Shown piece by piece: positions 18,058-27,042 of a stretch of DNA of 64,000 nt. Under the pieces are notes generated by a model. The model saw only the letters and a list, made by a program, of their open reading frames with translations. It had not been told where the DNA came from and did not search any database. The DNA comes from Patulibacter sp. (lineage in GTDB: Bacteria > Actinomycetota > Thermoleophilia > Solirubrobacterales > Solirubrobacteraceae): positions 30,645 to 94,644 of the forward strand of contig NZ_JAURWA010000108.1 of assembly GCF_030655195.1 (NCBI RefSeq). Reading direction: 5' to 3'. The translations under genes and the position numbers were made by a program. Each line of letters starts with the position of its first letter. Position 1 is the stretch's first letter.

Positions 18058-18813
18058 TCAGCCGGCGGCGAGGCCGCCGTCGACCAGCAAGCTGGTGCCG
18101 GTGATGTAGGACGCGCTGTCGGAGACGAAGAAGACGGCCGCGTCGGCGATGTCTCCGACCTCGCCGATCCGGCCGAGCGGGGTGTGGCCGATCTCCTTCT
18201 TCTCGAACTCCGGGTCCGCGAAGAGGTGGGCGTTCATCGGCGTCCGGACGTTCCCGGGCGCGACGGCGTTGACCCGCACGCCGTTGGGGGCCTCCTCGAG
18301 TGCGAGGGAGCGGACCAGCAGCTCGATGGCACCCTTGGTGGCCCCGTAGGCGCTGCAGCCCTTGAAGCCGATGTGGCCGCCGACGGAGCTCACGAAAAGG
18401 ACGCTGCCGCCGGGGCGCAGGTGCTCGATCGCGGCGGCGGTCACGAGGAAGGGGGCCCGGACGTTCGCTGCGAGCTGCCGGTCGAGGAAGCCGATGCCCG
18501 ACGCGATCGGCGCGGGCTCGAAGACGCCGGCGGCATTGACCAACGTGGTCAGGCCGCCGAGGCCGTCGAGCGCCTCGGCGACGACGCGCGCCGCGGACTC
18601 CTCCTCGGTGAGGTCGGCGATGATCTCGACGACGGTGGCTCCCGTCTCGCGGGCGGCCTCCGCCGTCGCTGCGAGGCGGTCGGCGTTGCGGCCGGCGATC
18701 GCGATCGAGGCACCCGCGGTCGCGAGGGCGACGGCGATGCCGGCACCGATGCCGGAACTGGCGCCGGTCACGAGCACCTTCTTGCCCTCGAGGGCGGTGG
18801 TGGTGAAGGTCAT
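18058..18813 (-). CDS. Short-chain dehydrogenase/reductase (SDR), copy 2
   Basis: 251 aa. VLVTGASSGIGAGIAVALA (cofactor loop), NAAGV, the Ser in FVSSVGG and AYGATKGAI (YxxxK) define a classical SDR; the C-terminal ITGTSLLVDGGLAAG is typical. AGRNADR after beta-2 hints at NADP use. Only about a third of residues look shared with the other SDR of the operon, so the two are not a recent duplication and likely act on different intermediates. The ATG at 18813 follows GGAGACCGC. The stop is 31 bp before the hydrolase start. Confidence 0.88.
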   Translation of the reverse strand: MTFTTTALEGKKVLVTGASSGIGAGIAVALATAGASIAIAGRNADRLAATAEAARETGATVVEIIADLTEEESAARVVAEALDGLGGLTTLVNAAGVFEPAPIASGIGFLDRQLAANVRAPFLVTAAAIEHLRPGGSVLFVSSVGGHIGFKGCSAYGATKGAIELLVRSLALEEAPNGVRVNAVAPGNVRTPMNAHLFADPEFEKKEIGHTPLGRIGEVGDIADAAVFFVSDSASYITGTSLLVDGGLAAG

Positions 18814-18823
18814 GCGGTCTCCT

Positions 18824-19693
18824 TCAGACGCGGTAGAGCCGCGCGGCGTTGTCGGTGAACAGCGAGCGCTGGTCACCGGGGGACAAGGTGTCGGTCAGCT
18901 GCGCGAAGGCGGCGACGACCGCGTCGTAGGACGCGAAGAGGCGGTCGACGGGCCAGTTGGCGCCGAGGACGCATCGCTCGGGTCCGAACGCGTCGAGGCA
19001 CGTCTGGACCCAGGGGCGCCAGCTCGCGACCGACCACTCGTGGTCGGCCATGCCGAGACCGGAGATCTTGCAGTGGACGTTGGGCTCGGCGGCCAGGACA
19101 AAGAGGGCGGTGCGCCAGGACGCGAAGTACTCGTCGGTCCGCTCGACGGGCCAGCCTGCGTGGTTCAGCGCGATGCGCAAGCCGGGGCACGCCCGTGCGA
19201 GGTCCGCCGCGACGGGCATCTCCGACCAGCCGCACGCCAGGTCCCAGACGAGGTCCCGCCGCTCGAGCTCGCGCAGGCCGCGGAGCACGTCGGGATCGTC
19301 CAGATGCCCCATGCTCGACATGTCCCGGATGCCGCGCAGCAGCCCGGACGCCGCTGCGTGGCGATCGAGTGTCTTCGAGAGGTCGGGGGCCCGGAGATCG
19401 GCGCGGGCAACGATGGCGTCTGGCAGGCCGTGCGACTGGTGTTGCTGCTCGAGCCATGCTGTCTCGGCGACGGCGTCGCCCGGGGGGCCAGCGGCCTGGA
19501 CGTGGACGACCTTGCCGGTGCCGGCGTGGCGACTGTCGCGCAGGTGGTCGGTGGCGTCCCAGCGCTCGAACTGGATGGCGCTGACGTCCCCCATCACCGG
19601 GTCGACCGTGGGGTCGAGCCATGCGTAGTCGAGGCCCGGGACGGTGCGGTCCCAGAGGTGGACGTGGCAGTCGGTGAACGGCGGACGAGTCAT
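18824..19693 (-). CDS. Amidohydrolase_2 / COG3618 lactonase-like metal hydrolase
   Basis: 289 aa TIM-barrel hydrolase. TDCHVHLWDRTVPG at the N-terminus is the HxH motif followed by the W/D signature of the COG3618 lactonase group; RGIRDMSS, ALNHAGWPV, KISGLGM and CVLGANWPVDR are the later barrel strands with the expected His and Asp. These enzymes hydrolyse lactones (for example rhamnono-, fucono- and 4-sulfomuconolactone) or decarboxylate. The start at 19693 has a strong AGGAG at the right distance; an ATG overlapping the mutase stop (19759) would add 22 residues and is less likely. It probably opens a lactone formed by the neighbouring dehydrogenases. Confidence 0.85.
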   Translation of the reverse strand: MTRPPFTDCHVHLWDRTVPGLDYAWLDPTVDPVMGDVSAIQFERWDATDHLRDSRHAGTGKVVHVQAAGPPGDAVAETAWLEQQHQSHGLPDAIVARADLRAPDLSKTLDRHAAASGLLRGIRDMSSMGHLDDPDVLRGLRELERRDLVWDLACGWSEMPVAADLARACPGLRIALNHAGWPVERTDEYFASWRTALFVLAAEPNVHCKISGLGMADHEWSVASWRPWVQTCLDAFGPERCVLGANWPVDRLFASYDAVVAAFAQLTDTLSPGDQRSLFTDNAARLYRV

Positions 19694-19755
19694 GCGGGCT
19701 CCTGCGGGATGGCGGACGGCCGGCGCGGGTGCCCGCCCGGCGGGCGGCGAAGTGC

Positions 19756-21408
19756 TCATGCGCGGTGCACCCCCCACTCGGCCTTCAGCGCGGTGCAGAT
19801 CTCGCCGACGGTCGCGTGGGCGCGGACGGCCTCGAGGATCGACGGGACCGTGTTGGCGGTCCCCGCCGCGGCGGTCCCGACGCGCCCGAGGGCGGCGTCC
19901 ACCGCGCCCGCGTCCCGTTCGGCCCGGAGGGTCCGAAGGCGCTCGACCTGTGTGCGTTCGAGGCTCGGGTCGGTGCGCATCCGGTGGCGGAGCGGCGCGT
20001 CCTCGGTCTGCGCGAAGCGGTTGACCCCGACGACGACGCGGTCGCCGTCCTCGATCGCGCGCTGGACGGCGTAGGCCTCGTCCTCGAGCTGCGCGGCGAT
20101 CCAGCCCGACTCGAGCGCCGCGACGGCTCCCCCGAGGTCCTGGATCCGGTCGAACTCGGCCTGCACGGCGACCTCGAGGCGATCGGTGAGGTCCTCGACG
20201 AGGTACGAGCCGCCCAGCGGGTCGACGCTGCGGGGGACGCCGGTCTCGTAGGCGAGGATCTGTTGGGTGCGCAGCGAGATCCGGGCCGCCTCGTCCGACG
20301 GCAGCTGGACCGCCTCGTCGTACGCGGACGTCGCGATGGTCTGGACGCCGCCCAGGACCGCCGCCATCGCCTGATAGGCGATGCGGACGATGTTGTTCAG
20401 CGGCTCCTGCGCGGTCTGGGGACTGCCGAGCGTGTAGACGAAGATGTTGAGCCGGCACGCGTCGTCGTGCGCGCCGTAGCGCGATTTCAGGAGGCGCGCC
20501 CAGAACCGTCGGGCGGCGCGGAACTTCGCGACTTCCTCGAACAGATCGAGGTGCGCGCTCAGGAACATGTAGAGCGACTCGCCGAACTCGTCGATGTCGA
20601 GTCCGCGGGCGAGGGCGTCGTCGATGTAGGCGATGCCGTTCGCGCTGGCGATGGCGATCTCCTGGATCGCGTTGGCTCCGGAGTCGCGCAGGTGGTAGCC
20701 GCAGAACTCGATCGGCTCCCAGGTCGGGATGTGCTCCGCGCAGTACTCGATGACGTCGACCGAGAACCGCCGTCCCTTCTCGGGCGGGAAGATGTAGGTC
20801 CCGCGGGCGACGTACTCCTTCAGCACGTCGTTCTGGAACATCACCTTGAACTGGTCCGGTCGGTAGCCGTGGACCTCGGCGGCGGCGACGAACAGCGCCA
20901 GGGCGATGGGCGCGATCGCGTTGGCGGTCGTCCGGATCTGGCGGACGTGCTCGAGGGGGATCCCGTCGAGGAGCTCGACCATGTCCTGGAGCGCGTCGAT
21001 CGGGACGCCGACCTTGCCCACCTCGCCTTCGGCGCGCGGGTCGTCGGAGTCCAGGCCGAGCTGGGTCGGGAGGTCCAGCGCGATGGAGAACCCCTTCTGC
21101 CCCTCGGCGATCAGCCGCTTGATCCGCGCGTTCGTCTCCTTCGGCGATCCGTAGCCCGAATACTGGCCCATGACCCAGAGGTGGTCGCGGTAGCCCGCCG
21201 CCGTCGTTCCGCGGGTGAACGGGAACTCCCCGGGCAGGCCGACGTCGGCGTCAGGCGTCGCGAGGTCGCGGTCCGCCCGGGTGTAGAGCGACGCGATCTC
21301 GAGGTCCGAGAGCGTTCGGTCGCCGGCCTCGCCGACCCCGATCGTGGAGCGGTGCGTCGCTTCCCACGCCGCCAGGCGGGAGCCGAAGCCCGGATCCGTC
21401 ACAGGCAT
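19756..21408 (-). CDS. B12-dependent acyl-CoA mutase, large (catalytic) subunit
   Basis: 550 aa from ATG 21408 (in-frame GTG at 21426 would add six). This is the TIM-barrel part of the methylmalonyl-CoA mutase family without the B12 domain, which is encoded separately at 11439-11873. The barrel shows WVMGQYSGYG, GFSIALDLPTQLGLDSDDPR, FQNDVLKEYVARGTYIFPP and CGYHLRDSGA. Relative to known enzymes, the carboxylate-binding Arg (Arg207 of Propionibacterium methylmalonyl-CoA mutase) appears kept as Arg202 and the catalytic His as His239, but the Tyr89 position reads Thr (RGTTAAGY) rather than Tyr, Phe or Ile. The substrate is therefore not predictable: neither a plain methylmalonyl-CoA nor a plain isobutyryl-CoA signature. 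The start overlaps the stop of a 26-aa ORF (TAATG). Confidence 0.9.
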   Translation of the reverse strand: MPVTDPGFGSRLAAWEATHRSTIGVGEAGDRTLSDLEIASLYTRADRDLATPDADVGLPGEFPFTRGTTAAGYRDHLWVMGQYSGYGSPKETNARIKRLIAEGQKGFSIALDLPTQLGLDSDDPRAEGEVGKVGVPIDALQDMVELLDGIPLEHVRQIRTTANAIAPIALALFVAAAEVHGYRPDQFKVMFQNDVLKEYVARGTYIFPPEKGRRFSVDVIEYCAEHIPTWEPIEFCGYHLRDSGANAIQEIAIASANGIAYIDDALARGLDIDEFGESLYMFLSAHLDLFEEVAKFRAARRFWARLLKSRYGAHDDACRLNIFVYTLGSPQTAQEPLNNIVRIAYQAMAAVLGGVQTIATSAYDEAVQLPSDEAARISLRTQQILAYETGVPRSVDPLGGSYLVEDLTDRLEVAVQAEFDRIQDLGGAVAALESGWIAAQLEDEAYAVQRAIEDGDRVVVGVNRFAQTEDAPLRHRMRTDPSLERTQVERLRTLRAERDAGAVDAALGRVGTAAAGTANTVPSILEAVRAHATVGEICTALKAEWGVHRA

Positions 21409-21488
21409 TATGCGTGCGCTTTCCACATTGCGGAGTGCCCATCCATCAGGTCTCCGGGCGTCCGGAACCAGCGGTGCTCGATCGTCAT
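21408..21488 (-). CDS. Small ORF coupled to the mutase gene
   Basis: 26 codons, ATG at 21488, reading MTIEHRWFRTPGD then LMDGHSAMWKAHA. An AGGAG ribosome site sits 7 nt before the ATG and the TAA overlaps the mutase ATG (TAATG), so ribosomes finishing it could restart on the mutase. It starts 10 bp after the ABC ATPase stop. Aromatic/His-rich and without a membrane segment. It may be a leader peptide, a coupling device or a genuine small protein; I do not recognise a family. Confidence 0.5.
   Translation of the reverse strand: MTIEHRWFRTPGDLMDGHSAMWKAHA
21421..21434. promoter_or_regulatory. Operator-like motif before the mutase gene
   Basis: TTCCACATTGCGGA, a near-palindrome (TTCCRC-ATT-GYGGA) about 12 bp upstream of the mutase ATG and inside the small ORF. 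It shares TTCCACATTG with the site at 28432-28447 in front of the operon. IclR-family regulators often bind palindromes of this TTCC...GGAA type, and two IclR genes lie at 29.3-30.9 kb. Confidence 0.4.
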
Positions 21489-21498
21489 CGCGGGGCTC

Positions 21499-23346
21499 CT
21501 AGGAGGCGATCGCCGACGGGGTGCCGGCGTCGTTGCCGGGCACCGAGGCGACCAGGCGTTGTGTGTATGGGTGTTGCGGGGCCTCGAGGACCTCGTGCGT
21601 GGGGCCGCTCTCGACGACCTCGCCCTTGTTCATGACGTAGATCCGATCGGCGATCTGCCGGACCACCGCGAGGTCGTGCGTGATGAACAGGTATGCGAGC
21701 CCGAGCTCCTCGCGGACATCGCGAAGAACCGTGAGGACCTGGGCCTGGACGGATACGTCGAGGGCCGAGACGGGCTCGTCGCAGATCAGGAGACGCGGCT
21801 CGAGTGCGATCGCCCGTGCGATCGCCACGCGCTGACGCTCGCCACCCGAGAGGGCGACCGGCCGGCGCTCCGCGTACCCGGCGGGCAGTCCCACCCGGTC
21901 CAAGAGCGCCCCGATGCGCTCGGGCCCGACGTCCTTGCCGTAGCGCACCGCGAGGGCCTCGCCCAGCGCGGCCCCGACGGTCCGCGAGGGGTTCAGCGAC
22001 GAGTACGGGTCCTGGAAGACCATCTGGACCGCGGACCGGAGCTTCCGGCGCTCGTCGCGGGAGCAGGCCGCGTAGGCGATCGCGTCGGTGCCGTCGATTT
22101 CCAGGCTCCCGCCGCTCGGGGTCGCGAGGCCGGTGAGGCAGCGCCCGAGCGTGGTCTTGCCCGAGCCGGACTCCCCCACGATGCCGACGCTCTCGCCCGG
22201 CCCGATGTCGATGTCGATGCCTCGGAGTGCCTGCATCGGGGCGTCCCGTCGCGACCGTGGCGGGTACGTCACCTGGAGTCCGCGGGCCCGGACGAGGCCG
22301 GTGCCGACCGCGGCCAGGGACGGCGCGACGTCGACCGTCTCGTACCGCTCGCGGGTCTCGCGCATCTCGCCGGCGATCTCGTCGGTCCTGACGCACGCGA
22401 CCCGGCGGTGGTCCTCGGTGTCGACGAGCCGCGGCGCGATCGAGCGACAGACGTCGGTCGCCCAGTCGCACCGCGCCGCGAAGGCGCAGCGACCGGCCAC
22501 GGCGTCGGGCGTCGGCACGGTCCCGGCGATGTTGACGAGGTCCCGTACCCGCCGGTCCGCCGGCGGCTCGGCCAGGAGCAGCCCGAGCGTGTAGGGGTGG
22601 GCGGGGGCCGCTTCGAGCTCCTCTGCCGGCCCCACCTCGCTGACGCCGCCGGCGTAGAACACGTTCACCTGTTGGCAGACCGAGAACGCGACGCGGAGGT
22701 CGTGCGTGATCAGGATCAGGGCCATGCCGCGCGAGCGCTGCAGGTCGACGAGCAGGTCGAGGACCTCCTTCTGCGTCGTGACGTCAAGCGCGGTGGACGG
22801 CTCGTCGGCGATCAGCACCTGCGGGTTCTGCGCGAGTGCTGCGGCGATTGCGACGCGCTGGCGCATCCCGCCGGAGAGCTCGAACGGGTATTGGCCGGCG
22901 ACGCGCTCGTCGTGGATGCCGACCTCGGCCAGGCGCCGGACGGCTTCGCGGCGGCGCTCGTCCTTGCGCAGCCGCGATCCGGTCGCTGTCCGAAGGGTCT
23001 CGGTGATGACCGCCCCGCAGCGACGCATCGGGTGCAGCATCGTGAACGGGTCCTGCAGGATCATGCTGATCTGCGCGCCGCGGAGGCGCGCTCGGCGGCG
23101 CTCGGGGAGGTCGAGGATCTCCTCCCCGCGGAAGCGGATCGATCCTGCGGCGTGAAGCCCGGTCGGGACGAGGCCGATGATCGAGCGGGCCGTCAGGGAC
23201 TTGCCGGAGCCGGACTCGCCGACGATGGCGAGGGCCTCCCCCTCTCGCAGCTCGAGGTCGACACCGGAGACGAGGGTCGTCCCGGTGGTGGAGCGGACGG
23301 TGAGGCCGGAGACGCACAGGAGCGGCTCGGTGATGTCGGCGGGCAT
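21499..23346 (-). CDS. Fused dipeptide-type ABC transporter ATPases (DppD-DppF)
   Basis: 615 aa holding two complete ABC ATPase domains. Domain 1: GESGSGKSLTARS (Walker A), LSGGMRQRVAIA (signature), VLIADEPSTALDVTTQ (Walker B), then the oligopeptide-type Cys-rich tail CAFAARCDWATDVC. Domain 2: GESGSGKTTLGRCL, LSGGERQRVAIA, LLICDEPVSALDVSVQ. Such fusions drive peptide/opine/nickel-class importers; the Cys tail is typical of the Dpp/Opp ATPases. The ATG overlaps the upstream permease stop by 4 bp. It energises uptake by the adjoining permeases and binding protein, probably of the compound degraded by this operon. Confidence 0.93.
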   Translation of the reverse strand: MPADITEPLLCVSGLTVRSTTGTTLVSGVDLELREGEALAIVGESGSGKSLTARSIIGLVPTGLHAAGSIRFRGEEILDLPERRRARLRGAQISMILQDPFTMLHPMRRCGAVITETLRTATGSRLRKDERRREAVRRLAEVGIHDERVAGQYPFELSGGMRQRVAIAAALAQNPQVLIADEPSTALDVTTQKEVLDLLVDLQRSRGMALILITHDLRVAFSVCQQVNVFYAGGVSEVGPAEELEAAPAHPYTLGLLLAEPPADRRVRDLVNIAGTVPTPDAVAGRCAFAARCDWATDVCRSIAPRLVDTEDHRRVACVRTDEIAGEMRETRERYETVDVAPSLAAVGTGLVRARGLQVTYPPRSRRDAPMQALRGIDIDIGPGESVGIVGESGSGKTTLGRCLTGLATPSGGSLEIDGTDAIAYAACSRDERRKLRSAVQMVFQDPYSSLNPSRTVGAALGEALAVRYGKDVGPERIGALLDRVGLPAGYAERRPVALSGGERQRVAIARAIALEPRLLICDEPVSALDVSVQAQVLTVLRDVREELGLAYLFITHDLAVVRQIADRIYVMNKGEVVESGPTHEVLEAPQHPYTQRLVASVPGNDAGTPSAIAS

Positions 23347-24209
23347 CAGCGACCCCGTCCCTTCGCGGCGATCCGGTCGTCCACGGCCTCGCCCACGAGG
23401 TTTGCACTGACGGCGGTGGCGACGATCAGCAGCAGCGGTGCGAGTGCGGCCCACGGGTTCTCGAAGACGAGGATGCGGCTCTCGGCCACCATCCGGCCCC
23501 AGTCCGGGGTGCCAGGTGCGACGCCCAGGCCGAGGAACGAGAGCGTGGAGAGGTCGACGAACGCGTAGGTGAACGCGATGAAGAAGCTCGACGAGACCAC
23601 GGGCATGATGTTCGGGAGGACGTGGATGCGCATGATCCGCCAGCGCGAGAGTCCGAGGACGCGTGCGGCCTCGATGTACGGGAGGCCACGCTGCTCCAGC
23701 GATGCCGCGCGCTGGCTGCGGAAGCTCGCCGGGATGTTCAGCACGACGAGGATCACGATGCCCAGCCCGAAGCCCCCGCCGAGGACGCCGACGACGACGA
23801 TCGCGACGAGGAGGGGCGGCAGGGCGTAGACGATGTCGTTGACGCGGCTGAGCGTGGCGTCCGTCCAGCCTCCGACGTAGCCGGCCACGAGGCCGAGGAC
23901 GGTGCTGATGACGACCGTGCTGGCGGCGATGATCAGCGGACCGAAGATGGCGGTGCGGGCGCCGGCGAGGGCTCGGGAGAGGATGTCCCGACCGAGCTGG
24001 TCCGTCCCGAGGAGGTGGCCGCTGACGGGGCCGAGGCTCCCTGCGTTCAGGTCGACGCGGCGGGGGTCGTCGGGGGCGATGACCTCGCCGAACACGGCGA
24101 GGAACAGGGCGGCGACGACGACCGCGAGGGCGAGGGCCGTGAGCGCCTGGCCCGGCCGGACGCGAAAGCGTCGGCGGGTGGCGACAGAGCCGATGGTTGT
24201 GGTTCCCAT
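23346..24209 (-). CDS. Dipeptide-type ABC transporter permease (DppC-like)
   Basis: 287 aa with an N-terminal hydrophobic helix (ALTALALAVVVAALFLAV) followed by the OppC_N motif (GHLLGTDQLGRDILSRAL) and the BPD_transp_1 core of five helices. The EAA loop is YIEAARVLGLSRWRIMRIH. It forms the membrane channel with the DppB-like partner. The ATG at 24209 is 21 bp after the partner stop. Start chosen because the frame upstream is antisense-like and lacks a ribosome site. Confidence 0.92.
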   Translation of the reverse strand: MGTTTIGSVATRRRFRVRPGQALTALALAVVVAALFLAVFGEVIAPDDPRRVDLNAGSLGPVSGHLLGTDQLGRDILSRALAGARTAIFGPLIIAASTVVISTVLGLVAGYVGGWTDATLSRVNDIVYALPPLLVAIVVVGVLGGGFGLGIVILVVLNIPASFRSQRAASLEQRGLPYIEAARVLGLSRWRIMRIHVLPNIMPVVSSSFFIAFTYAFVDLSTLSFLGLGVAPGTPDWGRMVAESRILVFENPWAALAPLLLIVATAVSANLVGEAVDDRIAAKGRGR

Positions 24210-24229
24210 GAGCAGCGTTCTTCCGACCG

Positions 24230-25189
24230 TCAGTCCGCGGCCGCGCCGCGCTGGATGCGCGGATCGATGACGGCGTAGAGCAGGTCCATCGCGAGGTTGA
24301 TGAGGACGACCAGGGCGGTCGTGACGACGGCGATCCCCTGCACCGACGGCAGGTCCTTGTCGTTGATCGACGTCAGGAGGTACGACCCGACGCCGTCGAG
24401 GTCGAACGTGCTCTCGACCACCGCCGCGCCGGCGAGCATGAAGATCAGGATCACTCCGGCCGACGTCGCGATCATCACCATCGCGTGCCGGAGGACGTAC
24501 TTCTGCAGGACCTCTCGTGAGGAGAGGCCTCGGGCCCGGGCGAACGCGACGTCGTCGCGCTCGAGGGCGGAGACGACGGCGACCCGGGTGCGTCTGAACA
24601 TCGACGCGGCGCCGACGAGGCCCAGCGTGACGATCGGGAGCACGAGGTGGAAGGCGCGGTCCGACAGCCCGTCGCCGGAGCCGGAGACGGGGAACCACCC
24701 CAACGCGACGCCGAAGACGTAGAGGAAGAGCACTCCGCTGGCGTAGGCCGGCGTGCTGGCCGCGACGACGCCCAGCGTTCCCAGTGCCCGGTCGCTCATG
24801 CGTCCGCGGCGCTGGGCGGCGATGATGCCGCCGCCGATCCCGAGGACGCACGCCACGAGGAACCCGCCGAGCGCGAGCGGGACCGTGACGCCGAGCCGGG
24901 AGGTGATGCCCGATCCGACGCTTTCGCCGGTCTGGAACGACCGGCCGAGGTCCAGGTGCAGCAGGCCGTCGAGGAAGTGCCAGTACTGGAGGACGAAGGA
25001 GTCGTCGAGCCCGAAGTCGCTGCGGATGGTGGCCAGCGCCTCGGGCGTGGCCTGCTGCGGGCCGAGGATCGCCTGCTCCGGGCTCCCGGGTGCGAGGTAG
25101 AGGCAGCAGAAGATGAGGAACGAGACGACGAGGACCACCAGGACCGCAGCGGCGAGGCGTCTGAGGAGATAGAGCGCGAGGCTGTTCAT
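24230..25189 (-). CDS. Dipeptide-type ABC transporter permease (DppB-like)
   Basis: 319 aa, six predicted helices. The N-terminus LYLLRRLAAAVLVVLVVSFL is the first helix, YLAPGSPEQAILGPQQATPE is the periplasmic loop typical of DppB, and FARARGLSSREVLQKYVLRH is the EAA coupling loop. Second gene of the transporter block, 28 bp after the binding-protein stop. With the DppC-like partner it makes the translocation path. Confidence 0.92.
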   Translation of the reverse strand: MNSLALYLLRRLAAAVLVVLVVSFLIFCCLYLAPGSPEQAILGPQQATPEALATIRSDFGLDDSFVLQYWHFLDGLLHLDLGRSFQTGESVGSGITSRLGVTVPLALGGFLVACVLGIGGGIIAAQRRGRMSDRALGTLGVVAASTPAYASGVLFLYVFGVALGWFPVSGSGDGLSDRAFHLVLPIVTLGLVGAASMFRRTRVAVVSALERDDVAFARARGLSSREVLQKYVLRHAMVMIATSAGVILIFMLAGAAVVESTFDLDGVGSYLLTSINDKDLPSVQGIAVVTTALVVLINLAMDLLYAVIDPRIQRGAAAD

Positions 25190-25217
25190 GGGGTGGCTCC
25201 CGTCGTCTCGGCCGGCG

Positions 25218-26858
25218 CTACTTCGACGCCGTGACGCCGTCGGTCCAGCGGCGCATCCACCACATGCCGTCGAAGTCCGCGAACTTCAGGCCGGACTTGA
25301 CGATGGCGATGTAGTTCGAGTTGTAGAGCGGGACGTACGGCTCGTCGGTGGCGAGGTTGGTCAGGGCGGACGAGAGGAGCTCGGCGCGTTTCTTGCTGTC
25401 CGTAGCCGGGGTCGCGAGGTACTCGTCGAGCACCGCGTCCTGCGCGGGGTTGACGTAGTCCGCGATGTTGGTGTAGCCACCCTCGGCGAGCGTCTGCTTC
25501 TTGCTCGACATGTAGTTGGGCAGGCTGATCGGGTCGGGCTGGTCCGTCGTGAAGTCGACGACGGCGGCGCTCGCGGTGTGCTTGAAGAAGACCGCCTCGG
25601 TGTAGGCCTCGTCCGGGGTCTGCTTGACCGTCAGGTCGATCCCGATCGCCTTCAGCTCCTGCGCGATGGCCTGGGCCACCCGGCCCTGCCCCGGCTCGGC
25701 GTCGGAGAAGACGATGGTGTCCTTGAAGCCCCCCGGGACGGTCGACTTCGCCATCTCGGCCTTTGCGGCGGCCATGTCGGGCTTGTAGAGGTCGAGCGAG
25801 GCGTACAGCCGCTCCTGCTCGGCGGCGGGCATGACGTCCTGCGCGTTCGCCGGCTGGACGAGCGTCGTGGACGGCGAGCCGTTCCCCCGGAGGATCGCCT
25901 TGACGAGGCCCGGTCGGTCGACTGCGTGGGCGACGGCTCGGCGGACGTGGACGTCGTTCCACGGCTTGTGCTTCTGGTTCAGGCTGAGCGTCGTGATCGA
26001 GGGGTTGTTGCCCCGGATCAGCGTCATCCCGGGCACCTTCGCGTAGACAGCGGCCTCCGACGCGGGGACCTCGAAGGCGCCGGTGACGTCTCCTGCCCGC
26101 ACGGCGAGCAGGCGGGCCGACTCGTCGGCGACCAGGCGCATCGTGAGTTGCTTCGCGGCGGGCTTCGTCCCCCAGTAGCGCTCGTTGCGCTGGAGGACGA
26201 CCTCCTTGCCCGGCTGGAACTTCGCGATCGTGAACGGCCCGGTGCCGACGTTCGGCTTGTCGGGCGCACCCGCGCCCTTGCCGAGCGGCTCCCGGACGGC
26301 CTTCTCGACGATCCCGGTCTGCGCCATCGTGTTTGCGAAGAGGACGTCCGGCGTCCGCATCTTGATCGTGATCTCGTCCGGGCCGGTGGCCTTGATCGAA
26401 CGGACGGCGGTGAAGTTGCCGGCCAGCGCGGAGGTGCTGCCCTTCCGGCGATGGATGTCGATCGAGTAGAGGACGTCCTCGATGGTCAGCGGCTTGCCGT
26501 CGCTGAACGTGACCCCGGAGCGGATCTTGTAGATGAAGGTCTTCGCGTCCGGTGTCGTCTGGGTCGCAATGTTGGGCTTCGCCCCGCCCTTGCCGTCCGA
26601 GAGCACGAGCGGCTCGAACGCCAGGAGGATGGTCCCGCTGTTGGTCGCGGTGCTCCGCGTGGGATCCAAGGCACCCCAGTCCTGCGGCACCAGCCAGGTC
26701 TGGGTCTCGAGCGTCTTGGCCGACGCCTCCGACCCACCGCCCGCGGAACCGCCGGAGCCGCAGGCGGCCAGCCCGGTCGCGGCCGTGAGGGACAGGATCG
26801 CGAGTCCGACGCGGGAGGCCGCGGGGCGGCCCTTCGGGAGTGACGGTGTGCGTGGCAT
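25218..26858 (-). CDS. ABC transporter substrate-binding lipoprotein (SBP_bac_5)
   Basis: 546 aa. Basic start, hydrophobic stretch and lipobox LAACG (Cys near residue 33) mark an exported lipoprotein. The family-5 solute-binding fold is seen in QDWGALDPTRSTATNSG, FVYKIRSGVTFSDGK-like (here FIYKIRSGVTFSDGKPLTIE), VGTGPFTIAKFQPGKEVVLQ and the C-terminal PLYNSNYIAIVKSGLKF. Family-5 proteins bind peptides, nickel, opines or other polar organics, and the cluster context favours the operon's own growth substrate. A 184-bp gap separates it from the aminotransferase gene, so a second promoter is possible. Confidence 0.92.
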   Translation of the reverse strand: MPRTPSLPKGRPAASRVGLAILSLTAATGLAACGSGGSAGGGSEASAKTLETQTWLVPQDWGALDPTRSTATNSGTILLAFEPLVLSDGKGGAKPNIATQTTPDAKTFIYKIRSGVTFSDGKPLTIEDVLYSIDIHRRKGSTSALAGNFTAVRSIKATGPDEITIKMRTPDVLFANTMAQTGIVEKAVREPLGKGAGAPDKPNVGTGPFTIAKFQPGKEVVLQRNERYWGTKPAAKQLTMRLVADESARLLAVRAGDVTGAFEVPASEAAVYAKVPGMTLIRGNNPSITTLSLNQKHKPWNDVHVRRAVAHAVDRPGLVKAILRGNGSPSTTLVQPANAQDVMPAAEQERLYASLDLYKPDMAAAKAEMAKSTVPGGFKDTIVFSDAEPGQGRVAQAIAQELKAIGIDLTVKQTPDEAYTEAVFFKHTASAAVVDFTTDQPDPISLPNYMSSKKQTLAEGGYTNIADYVNPAQDAVLDEYLATPATDSKKRAELLSSALTNLATDEPYVPLYNSNYIAIVKSGLKFADFDGMWWMRRWTDGVTASK

Positions 26859-27042
26859 GAGGTTCCTCGATTGACGGGTCGCCGAAAGGCGCCCGGTGGA
26901 GAGAGCTGATCTGTCGCCTGCCGCGGAGTGCGCGGTGCAGGGCGGGTGATGGATCGGACGCCCTCGTTCGAGGTGCCGCGATGAAGGTCTCGTCTGCGGC
27001 GCGGTCAGCGCCGTCGCGAGGGTCTGTCGGGGTGCTGCGGTT

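Noticed and set aside
19729..23568. 1279-codon plus-strand ORF
   Set aside because: Spans the antisense of the mutase and the ABC ATPase gene; composition is Arg/Asp/Val-rich without any motif. Very long only because of codon bias on the other strand.
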